DNA from: Haloglycomyces albus DSM 45210
Lineage (GTDB): Bacteria; Actinomycetota; Actinomycetes; Mycobacteriales; Micromonosporaceae
Reading direction: 5' to 3'
DNA: 64,000 nt
NCBI RefSeq assembly: GCF_000527155.1
Contig: NZ_AZUQ01000001.1
Span: 1,234,554 to 1,298,553 of the forward strand
The notes beneath the pieces were generated by a model, which worked only from the letters and a program-made list of their open reading frames with translations, searched no databases and was not told the DNA's origin. Both the position numbers and the translations under genes were made by a program. Shown piece after piece: positions 23,972-33,200 of the stretch; within the stretch, counting starts at the first letter, position 1; each line of letters opens with the position of its first letter.

Positions 23972-24523
23972 CTAAAGTCCGTTTGCCCAGGATTCGGCGC
24001 TTGACTTGGCGGCAGCTGATGAAGATAGGGCCTCATCCATGCGCGACAAAGCGTCTTGAATGGCATCTATCGCATCTGAGACAAGGCTATTACTCGATCC
24101 CTCTGTTGCCTGTTGAACGAGGCTCAACACTTCTTCCAGTTGGCCACGCCCGGATTGAATTTGAGCATCTGCTTCAGTGCGCACTGTGTCTGCCACCGCG
24201 TGAATCGCTGACTTAGCCTCGCCCATACTTGCGAAGCTGCCCACTGACGCACCTGACGACTTCGAGTTCACAAACGACGCAACCGTATGCTTGAGGTAGG
24301 CGGCCCCACCTCCGGCGATCGCGGCTCCAGCCGATGCACCCGCTGCCGCACCGACGGGCCCACCAGCGCGCAAGCCAAATGCACCGCCCACCAGTGTTGA
24401 TGTCGCATTGAAGAGGTTGTGCGACATGTCGCCAAACATCATTCCGCGATCTTTTATGCGGCGCTTCTTTTTAAGTTTACGATCTTTTGAATTTGTATTT
24501 CGACGGCTTCCAAAACTACCCAT
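23972..24523 (-). CDS. glycine-zipper protein with C-terminal helical hairpin
   Basis: A 183-residue protein of unknown function. The N terminus is strongly basic (RRNTNSKDRKLKKKRRIKDRG). Residues about 45-75 form a glycine/alanine zipper (GGAFGLRAGGPVGAAAGASA...) of the type seen in membrane-inserting proteins. The C-terminal 80 residues are a helical hairpin; the stretch EEVLSLVQQATEGSSNSLVSD resembles EEAMNAVNAATQETSNPLPGE of the 85-residue protein at 25434. The start overlaps the preceding gene by 8 bp, so the two are coupled. It could be a small secreted effector, but nothing proves it. Confidence 0.65.
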   Translation of the reverse strand: MGSFGSRRNTNSKDRKLKKKRRIKDRGMMFGDMSHNLFNATSTLVGGAFGLRAGGPVGAAAGASAGAAIAGGGAAYLKHTVASFVNSKSSGASVGSFASMGEAKSAIHAVADTVRTEADAQIQSGRGQLEEVLSLVQQATEGSSNSLVSDAIDAIQDALSRMDEALSSSAAAKSSAESWANGL

Positions 24524-25118
24524 CTATTGGCTCCAAGAATCCGTACGTATTATTCAACATGTCGAACATGGTGGGAATAAAGTGCTGCGCGACTTCATAC
24601 GGAGTCTTTTTGGTCTCTCCAGAAGCCATGTCCTTGCATACTTCCCAAATCGATCCATCTAGATGCGATCCGAACCAAATGGCTTGAGTCCATCCGTCTA
24701 CATCCATCCATGTGTCACCAGCGTCTATCGTTAGACGGAACATGTCTTTATCGTCGGGAGACCTGCCGAAACATTGAGCTGTAGGTATCATGTGAACTTT
24801 GGAAAAGAACGCCTCGAGGTCTCCGTTTTCGATATCGATCTCGTAAAACGCACCGATCGAGAACAGTTTGTCGATGGCCTCGATTATCTGGTCGTTCGTT
24901 ACTTTAGTAAGCTCCGCTCTCACCATGGGAACGAGCGACCGTCGCGTGATGTCTCCATAAGGAACACTATCGTCGTGTGCGGCCATCCAGGTATACCAGG
25001 AAACAGTGTCTACCTCCTCCATTTCCTTTCCGACCATGATGAGGAACGTGCCCACATCTTTCGGTTCGTCGCTTTCGAAACCGAGGGAAAACCCCACCGG
25101 AATAATTGATTTCGCCAT
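24516..25118 (-). CDS. hypothetical protein, possibly the soluble partner of the glycine-zipper protein
   Basis: A 200-residue acidic soluble protein with a very strong ribosome binding site (AAGGAGGT). It opens with IIPVGFSLGFESDEPKDVGTFLI; the middle looks like a winged helix (LTKVTNDQIIEAIDKLFSIGAFYEI) and the end is rich in Trp and acidic residues (TWMDVDGWTQAIWFGSH). I recognise no family. Its coupling to the downstream glycine-zipper gene would suit an immunity or chaperone role, which is inference. Confidence 0.65.
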   Translation of the reverse strand: MAKSIIPVGFSLGFESDEPKDVGTFLIMVGKEMEEVDTVSWYTWMAAHDDSVPYGDITRRSLVPMVRAELTKVTNDQIIEAIDKLFSIGAFYEIDIENGDLEAFFSKVHMIPTAQCFGRSPDDKDMFRLTIDAGDTWMDVDGWTQAIWFGSHLDGSIWEVCKDMASGETKKTPYEVAQHFIPTMFDMLNNTYGFLEPIDG

Positions 25119-25158
25119 TCAGCGAACCTCCTTGCACGCCAGTACGGATGGCTTAACG

Positions 25159-25413
25159 TTAGATCGTCTCTTTATACTGTTCGACAGCCGTTATAGCTTG
25201 CCCTATTACAGCATTAATCGATTCTGTTTCCTGACCGCTACGCGATAGAGCCCCTACCGTTTCAGCGGCGTCGCTGTTGCTGGAACCGTCCGCCAACGAC
25301 GACAACGCCCCCTGAGCGCCTTCATAGGCTGAACCGGCGGCACTAACCGAGCCTTGAATCTGCCCCATTTGGTCGACAGCGTTTTCCAGATCAAGCTTTA
25401 CTGTAAAAGTCAC
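25159..25413 (-). CDS. small ESX/WXG100-like helical protein
   Basis: An 84-residue protein predicted to be two helices joined by a loop: LDLENAVDQMGQIQGSVSAAGSAYEGAQGALSSL, then a Ser/Asn-rich turn, then ETVGALSRSGQETESINAVIGQAITAVEQYKETI. Size, lack of Cys and hairpin layout fit type VII secretion-associated small proteins, but no WxG is present. The only start in frame is GTG at 25413. It lies between the 85-residue hairpin protein and the 200-residue protein, all on the same strand. Confidence 0.6.
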   Translation of the reverse strand: MTFTVKLDLENAVDQMGQIQGSVSAAGSAYEGAQGALSSLADGSSNSDAAETVGALSRSGQETESINAVIGQAITAVEQYKETI

Positions 25414-25433
25414 CGGGGAGAACTCACTTCCTT

Positions 25434-25691
25434 TTAAATAGAGCTATTGAACTCTTCGCCTCTCGTATTGCCCTCCTGGAGAGTTCGGGCGGCTTCCTCG
25501 AGTTGTTCGAACGCCGTCTGATACAGAGAGATCTGTTCGCCGGGCAGTGGGTTGCTCGTCTCTTGGGTCGCAGCGTTCACTGCGTTCATGGCTTCCTCGA
25601 TCTTTGAGCGCACGCCTTCCAACATGCCGCTCGCCTCGTTCGAGTACTCCATTCCCTGCTGGACTTGATTCTTGACATCGCCAATTGACAT
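25434..25691 (-). CDS. small helical-hairpin protein
   Basis: An 85-residue soluble helical protein: VKNQVQQGMEYSNEASGMLEGVRSKIEEAMNAVNAATQETSN, a Pro-containing turn, then LYQTAFEQLEEAARTLQEGNTRGEEF. It resembles the C-terminal domain of the 183-residue glycine-zipper protein in the same unit. ATG at 25691 preceded by AAGG. First gene of a four-gene unit (25691 to 23972). The layout is that of ESX-like substrates or their partners; no WxG motif. Confidence 0.62.
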   Translation of the reverse strand: MSIGDVKNQVQQGMEYSNEASGMLEGVRSKIEEAMNAVNAATQETSNPLPGEQISLYQTAFEQLEEAARTLQEGNTRGEEFNSSI

Positions 25692-26027
25692 AGTGAAACC
25701 TTGCTTCCTGTCATAACGCGTGGGTCACTTACAATTAGTAGCGTAGCGAGTGCACACAACCGCAAAGTGACTGGGGCTATTGACATTTGCTCCTGGATGG
25801 GTGCTTCAAATAGACGTTTTACCAGGTATTCCTTGTCTTTTAAGCACCAGGCCGCAGAGAAGGATGGAAAGACGTAATGCCGCGAACTCACCTTGTTTGG
25901 TCTCCCGGAACTCGTTGCATGATTCAATCCGGACCTGCACATGGGTGGCTTCGGCTGTATCGTGTTGAATCCGTAGGAGCGGTTATTGCTGGTTGGTCGG
26001 GTTAGGGTCGAAGAAGAACGCGGGCTT
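25692..26027. other. intergenic region upstream of the helical-hairpin unit
   Basis: About 335 bp without a convincing gene. It should carry the promoter for the unit starting at 25691; I see no clear operator or hairpin. Confidence 0.5.
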
Positions 26028-26300
26028 CTATGCCCACCAGATGGTAGTGGCTCCCACCAACACAAGTACAGCTATCGGAATGGCCGCGAATGCCAATACC
26101 AGAACCGCGCACCCGCTGGAACGAGATCCTTCCCGTTCGATGACCGTCTTCATGAGCTGGTCCCGGTCTTCCTGTTGCGGTGGGCATCCCGGTCTCACTT
26201 CGTCGGTACGACTGAACACTCGACACGGCAATCCGGTCATGAACGTCGGGTCGTACGGCCTCCCGCAGAGATCGCAAGGTGGCCAGGGCTTTTCAGTCAT
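26028..26300 (-). CDS. small protein with Cys motif and C-terminal membrane helix
   Basis: A 90-residue frame. The N-terminal half has CDLCGRPYDP, followed by Cys residues in GLPCRVF and RPGCPPQ, a possible zinc ribbon. The last 25 residues (GCAVLVLAFAAIPIAVLVLVGATTIWW) are a membrane helix with almost no tail after it, i.e. a tail-anchored topology. The ribosome binding site is weak. The combined zinc-ribbon and tail-anchor pattern argues that it is real; function unknown. Confidence 0.55.
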   Translation of the reverse strand: MTEKPWPPCDLCGRPYDPTFMTGLPCRVFSRTDEVRPGCPPQQEDRDQLMKTVIEREGSRSSGCAVLVLAFAAIPIAVLVLVGATTIWWA

Positions 26301-26941
26301 GAGTTGATCGTATTAAGGATGAGGATTGGTCGTACAGCCTTGCGTCCATTGCCTTGAGTTATCGATGGTCCGACTACCGCGACCCGCTCTACAGTGCCCA
26401 GCACACCGGCAATTACGATTTTCCCGATGTCCCCACGAGATGAAAGTCGTGGATACGCCTCCTGCGCACTAATGAATCCGGATTAATCATATTTACGTTC
26501 GCCAGTCCAGATTTGATCCGGCTGACAAATGTACTTCCTTTCTTTGCTGGAAGTTATTCGACCTGTCATGTGATGACCGCTGATTTGAGGGGGTCGGAGA
26601 ACGTGGTCGAGGTAGCTCCCGGGCGACCCTAATCTATTGGCGCACACCACTATTGCTTTCACAGGCTCGGCGTGACGGCGGTCAGTGAGTCCGGTCGGGC
26701 GAAGAACCATGGGGGCCGTGGCGTTTACTAACCTATATATTATACACAAAACTGAATAAGTATACATCTCATTACTCGTGCGTAAGAATTGCAATCATGC
26801 CTCTTCGAGAATGAACAGTTAATAAACCATATAGTAGTCGAAATGTCGAAATAAATACAATTCGTGGAGCTCAGGGCGATTAGCTTGGGTAACGATCGAA
26901 TTATCGTGTATATCGTTGAGTTACAACTGGGTGTCTTCAGC

Positions 26942-26963
26942 GTTACTCTAACTTGAGAGTAAC
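26942..26963. promoter_or_regulatory. 22-bp palindrome upstream of the megasynthase, candidate operator
   Basis: GTTACTCT-AACTTG-AGAGTAAC, 8-bp perfect arms, 259 bp upstream of the GTG at 27222. Symmetry and size suit a dimeric regulator such as TetR or GntR type; no regulator gene is in the cluster. Confidence 0.45.
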
Positions 26964-27031
26964 TTATATAGTCCATAGCGAGGGAATATTTATAATCATC
27001 GAATGTACCCAGGGCTATATTAATATTTATG

Positions 27032-27053
27032 CCATGTATAGTGCGTTACATGG
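27032..27053. promoter_or_regulatory. second palindrome upstream of the megasynthase
   Basis: CCATGTA-TAGTGCGT-TACATGG, 7-bp perfect arms with an 8-nt spacer, 169 bp upstream of the start. Candidate operator or mRNA leader hairpin. Confidence 0.4.
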
Positions 27054-27221
27054 TGAGAATCCCTTACGTGCCCGCCTGTGCCCTTTATGGACTATTCATC
27101 ACCTTTGGGTGACGTGACTTTTTGGAATTGCCCGTTCCGCGTCCCGTCGCCTCTGCGAGGGTGCGCGGATAACAAACTGACTGATTAGTATGCGCCGTAA
27201 AGCGATGCTGAAAGGGTCCGT

Positions 27222-30200
27222 GTGATCATGCCCGAGTCCTCCCTGCCGTTGTCGTCGTTTCAGCAGGGCCTGTACTTTGACTGTCAAGTGCGGGACGCCT
27301 GCGACTACCACGTTGTCCTGCACCTGAGAATTGCTCCTCTTGCGCCCGAACAATGCGAATCGGCAGTGCGCCACGTGATGTCTGAGCAGCCTGCGCTGCG
27401 AAGTACGGTACGAAACAATCGTGACGGCGTCTCCTACCATGTCGAGAAGTCGGTTGCGCCACCGGTTTCCTTTGTGGATTTGCGTGAACATACTGAGGAA
27501 CTGGACGAAACCGTTCAGAATGCGGCTCGGCTTCCGTTCGAGCCGGGGGAAGCGCCTTTGTTCCGGATAGTGCATTGTCGACTTCCGGATGAAGACCGGC
27601 TCATCATCGTCGGACACCATCTGATCGCTGACGGACTCTCCTTGAGCCTCATGGCCGAGCGTGTCATCTCCCTCTCGCTGGCGGATGAGCTTGAGCCGCA
27701 CAGTCCAACCGTCGTCGATACCGGATTTCAGTCGTATCAAGAGAAGCAGGCCAAGGGCTTGTCGGATCGAAAGGCGACGAAGTACGGCAATTACTGGCAG
27801 GACAATCTTAGTCGCCAGGAGACCCCGGACCTGTCGCATTGGTTGGACTCGTCTGGCGACGACTCCGAGGGCCGTGAGTTGCGCCTTCCGCTCGATCATC
27901 GGCTCCGAGCGGATTTGGCAGAATGTGCGCGGGAAGCCGAAATCACCGAATTCACCCTGTACCTGGGAATGTTCGGCCTGTTGCTGTCACAGTACGCTCA
28001 CGCCGATCACGTCTCGGTGGCCACGCCCTTCGCCGATCGTCCTGGGCTTGACATGGAGCAGAGCATCGGCTGTTTCATCAAAGCACTTCCCGTCCACATT
28101 GATGCCGAACCCCGTCAGACGGTCCGCACCATGCTGGAAAACCTCGGTACCGAGGTCATCAATAGCTGGAAGTATCTCGAATATCCGGTGACGGAGCTTC
28201 TGTCGGATCACCCCGCTCTGAATGGGATTTACGATGTCACCTTCATTCAGGATCGATACGACGCCTATCCCGACGGCGTCCTCGGTGCAGTGAGGTCGGA
28301 CCGAGTGCAATTCCCCGGCAAGTTTACCGTGCTGGTGGAACAGATCGGTGACGATGCCGAACTGGTCTTTCAGTACAAAGAATCGGCCCTCACCGAGGAT
28401 AAGGCCTCCCGATTCGCCGGACGCTACCTCGCACTCCTGGAAGAGCTGCCCGGTTCCTTGGACGAGCCGGTTGCCGCTCTGCGGCCTCAAATGGACGCGG
28501 GCTCCGCCGAGTTGCTGGCGGATCTGTCCAAGTCACATCACTTCGACTGGGAACCGACCCATCTCGGGAAGGTGTTCCTGGACAAGACCGTTCGCAATCC
28601 CGATCGAATCGCCTGGTCCGACGCTACGCGGGACTATTCCAACGCGTGGGCTCACGATGCGGCGGCCCTGGTGCAACACAGGCTCTTGGCAGCGATCGGT
28701 GACGACAGCCGGTCGGTCGGCGTGCTCCTACCCCGGGGCGCGAATCTGCTTTCCGCGCTCTTCGGAACGATGCTGGCCGGGGGCCACTATGTGCCGCTGT
28801 CGGACAACATGCCCGCATCGCGCTTGGAGCGGATTGCCTCGGACGCCGACATTTCGGTGGTATTGACGACGTCGGACGCGGATATCGCACTCCCCGACGA
28901 CGTGACACGGCTGAACCTCGACACCTGGGACGACCTCTCGGCATTGCATGCCGAACAGCGCATGGAAATCCATGAGAAGGTGGCTCAGGTTGAGGTTCAT
29001 GCCGATGACGTCCTCTACATCGAATACACCTCGGGGTCCACCGGCGAGCCGAAAGGCGTGGTCATCAGTCACGCCAATGTGCAGAACACGGCCCTGGACC
29101 TGGAACGCCGCTTTCCCCTGGAGGCATCCGACGTCTATCTGCTGAAGACGGCGTTCACCTTCGACATCTTCGGAACCGAACTGTACGGCTGGCTCGTCGG
29201 AGACGGACGTTTGGCCATGTTGCCGGTCGGGCACGAAAGCGATCCGGACGCGGTACTCGACGCGATCGCGGCCCAAGGCGTTACGCACGTGAACTTTTCG
29301 CCGACCATGCTGCGCGTTACCTTGGACGCCGCCGGATCGAACCGGCGGACCGAGGCGCTGTCGCCCCTGCGATACGTGTTCAGCGGGGGAGAAGCGCTGA
29401 CCGCCGACATTGTGAAGCGATTCTTCCAGCTGCCACTGAAATGTTCGCTGGAAAACGTCTACGGCCCCACCGAGGCGACCATGTGGGCCACCCACAGCAC
29501 CGTCACCGCCGATGACACCGATGCGGTAGCGCCGATCGGTGTGCCGCTCAACGACTACCGCATACTGGTGCTCGATCGGAACGGTGCCGAGTGTGGAATC
29601 GACGTGCCCGGCGAGCTGTGTATCGCCGGAGCCGGGGTCGCGCTCGGATACTTGAACCGTGCCGAGTTGAACGCCGACCGCTTCGTCGAGAATCCCTTCT
29701 TCGATCCGGAATCCGATCCAGCCCATATGCGGCGCATGTACCGCACCGGCGATCTCGGATACCTTCGTGCGGACGGTCGCTTCGCCTTCATGCGGCGCAT
29801 GGATCGGCAGGTGAAAGTCGGCGGAGTCCGAATCGAGTTGGGCGAGATCGAGCAGGCCCTCCTCCACGTGGACGGAGTCGTCGAGGCGGCGGTCGTGGTC
29901 GATGAGGGTGTCACGCCGAGCCGTTTGGCGGGATTCTTCACCGCCCGAGGAGAAGTCACGCCTGAAGACGTGCGTGATGCCCTGGGCGAGACGCTGATGC
30001 CGCACCTCATTCCCGCGCCGCTGTTGAAACTGGAGGCGCTGCCGACAACGGCGGCGGGCAAACTCGATCGTAGGGATCTGGCCGAACTGCTGTCGCAGGT
30101 ACGGGAGTCCACCGGCTCTGCCGCGTCAGCTCATGAGGAACGCATCGCCGGTCTGTGGCGTCGTGTCCTTGGGACGGCGGACGTCGATGTGACCGCGTCG

Positions 30201-33200
30201 TTCTTCGACCAAGGTGGAAACTCGCTCAGCCTCATGACCCTGCAACGCGAATTGCGCGAGGAATTCGGACGCGACATTCGCATCACCGAACTGCTGAAGC
30301 ATCACAGTGTCGCCGCGCAGGCACGCCTGATCGGTGACACCACGACCGAAGAGGTCACGAGCTACACCCGGGCACGGCAACAGAGCGATATCGCGATCAT
30401 CGGTATCGGTATTCAGGTTCCGGGTGCCTCCGACGTGCGGGATTTCTGGGACAACCTCCGCCACGGGCAGGAATCCATCACCTTCTACGACGACGCGGAA
30501 TTGGCCGAACTCGGAGTGCCCGACGGCGACCTGCGCGATCCGAACTACGTGAAGGCCCGAGGCCGTATCGACGGGGTCAACTCCTTCGACCACAATCTCT
30601 TCGGCATTCCGCCGTCGGAAGTGGACGCCAGCTCACCGCAGTTGCGTCTGCTGTATAAGTGTTTCTGGCAGGCATGGGAAGACGCCGGATACGACCCGAT
30701 GTCGCTTCCGGGCCGAGTGGGCGTGTTCGCCGGCGGCAACGACGACTTCGCCTGGTATCAGCGTGCGCTGCTGGCCGATTCCGCGTTCGGCGACGCCTAT
30801 CAGAACTTCACCTTGGCCACCAACCACTTCTTGAGTACCCGCCTGTCGTACAAATTCGACCTGCGGGGCCCGTCGATGTCCACCCTTACGGGATGCTCGA
30901 CGTCGTTGATGACGGTGCACCAAGCGGTGCAGTCATTGCGTTTGGGAGAGTGCGATGTGGCCGTTGCCGGGGGAGCGACCCTGGAGCTGCCCAACGAGGG
31001 CGGGTATCGCTACGTCGACGGCATGATGCTGTCACCCGACGGGCACTGTCGACCGTTCGACGCCGAGGCGGCCGGGACGGTGTTTTCCAATGGTGCCGCC
31101 TTGCTTGCGCTCAAGCCGATCGAGTCGGCGTTGCGCGACGGTGACCCGGTTTACGCCGTGATCAAGGGATCGGCGGTCGGAAACGACGGCGGTCGCAAGG
31201 CCTCCTACACCGCCCCAAGCGAGGACGGTCAATACGAAACCATTCAAGCCGCCTATGAGTCGTCCGGGATCGACCCGGCCAGTGTGACCTATGTGGAGGC
31301 ACACGGCACCGGGACGCTTCTAGGAGACCCGATCGAGGTCGCCTCACTGTCGCGCGTCTTTACGAATGCCCCGACCGGGCACTGCCTGCTGGGTTCGGTG
31401 AAGGGCAACGTCGGACACACCGATTCGGCCGCAGGCTCGGTGGGACTGAGTAAAGTGGCCCTCAGTCTGAAACATCGGTATCTACCGGGCACGCGCAATT
31501 TCGCGGAACCCAATCCTGCGGCGGAGTTCGAATCCACGCCGTTCCAAGTGACCGCCGAAGGGCAGGCCTGGCAGGCGTCGAAGCGGCGAGCCGGAATCAA
31601 CTCCTTCGGCGTCGGCGGCACCAATGTGCACATGATCGTGGAAGAGGCACCGGAAATCGAAATGACCGACGACAATCCCTACGAACTGCTGCAGTTCTCG
31701 GCGGCCAGTCCCGAAGCCCTGGAACGTACCTCCCAGCGGGTGGTGCGCCACCTGGCCGAGCACGCCGACGTATCGCTCAGCGACGCGGCATTGACCTTGC
31801 GAGACGGGCGCGCCGAACTTCCCTACCGGGCGTCGATGGTGGTCGCCTCCCACGGGGCCAGAGACGCCGAGGCCTGGGTGGAGAGGATCGCCGCAGCGTC
31901 CACCGCACGGAGTGTCGACGGCGGCAGAACGGCATTGCTCTTCTCCGGCCAGGGCAATCAGTACCACGCGATGGGACTGGGACTGTACCGCAGTGACAGC
32001 CATGCGGGCGTGACCTTCCGCTACTGGATGGATCGACTCATCGCCTGCCTGTCCGACGCGGAGTCCGAGACGTTCCGAGACGTGGTCTACGGTCCCGATG
32101 ACGATGGCCGCATCGACCGCACGGAATGGTCCCAATTCGCGTTGTTCAGCACGCAATACGCGATGGCGAAGGTCCTGGAGACCTACGGCGTGACCCCGGA
32201 CGTCCTTATCGGACACAGTATCGGGGAACTGACGGCGGCCACCCTCGCGGGAGTGTGGAGCCTGGAGGACGCGGCCATGCTGGTTCGCGAGCGCGGTCGT
32301 CTCATGCAGGCGCAACAGCCGGGTGTAATGGTCGCTGTGGCGGGCTCGGTGGATCGGGTCCGTGAGGCGGTGGCCGGCCTCGAGGGCGTGTGGGTGTCGC
32401 TGGACAATTCCACGGAGCGTTCGGTTCTGGGGATGACTCGGGAGGCGTTCGGTGACGTGGTGGATCGCTTGGAAGAGCATGGTTTGGTCGGCGGTAAGCT
32501 GCACACCTCGCATGCTTTCCATACTCCGATGATGGATGAGGCGGCTCGGGAGTTCGAGTCTCTCATTGACACGGTTACATCCTATGATCCATCTATTCCT
32601 ATTGTGTCCAACCGTTCGGGGCGGTTGGTTCGCCCTGGGGAGATGACCGTTCCCTCTTACTGGGGCGAGCACATCACCGATCCGGTTCGTTTTACCGACG
32701 GTCTGCGGACGCTTCTTGCGGACGGTGCGTTGTTCGGAATCGAGTTGGGTCCCGGTCGTAGTTTGTCGACCTTTGCGGCACATGATCCCCAGCGGCGTTC
32801 CGACCAGGTGTTCGTGAGCATGGTGCGTCATATCGGAGAGACCGAGGCGGATGAGGCGCGTTTCTTTGACGCCTTGGGTCGTCTGTGGAGTGCGGGCCTG
32901 AATCTGGATTGGCGTGCGCATAATGTCGGGCGGCGGGTGTCGTTGCCGGGCTATGTTTTTGACGCTCTTGATCATCCGCAGGACACGGAGATCGCCGTTG
33001 CGCCCGCACCGGAGACGGAACGGTCGGTCGCGGTTCCGGCGACGGGTGACGCTTTGGACGGTCTTCGGGAGGCCTTCCGTTACGTGCTGGGTTATCCCGA
33101 GGTGGCCGCTGACGATGACTTCTTCGCTCTTGGGGGCGACTCTCTGAAGGCGACCGGGTTGTCGGCGCATGTGGAGAGTCGGATGGGTATTGAGGTGACG

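Larger units (their letters stand above)
26301..27221. other. AT-rich non-coding region upstream of the megasynthase
   Basis: About 920 bp, clearly lower in GC than the rest (for example 26725-27060, with runs such as TATATATTATACAC). No protein-like frame on either strand. It contains the two long palindromes listed separately and must hold the promoter of the NRPS-PKS gene. A short hairpin TCACC-TTTG-GGTGA at 27099-27112 followed by TTTTT at 27119 might act as an attenuator; this is weak. Confidence 0.6.

Noticed and set aside
26740-26976. Minus-strand 78-codon frame in the AT-rich leader
   Set aside because: Composition is that of random AT-rich DNA and there is no ribosome binding site.
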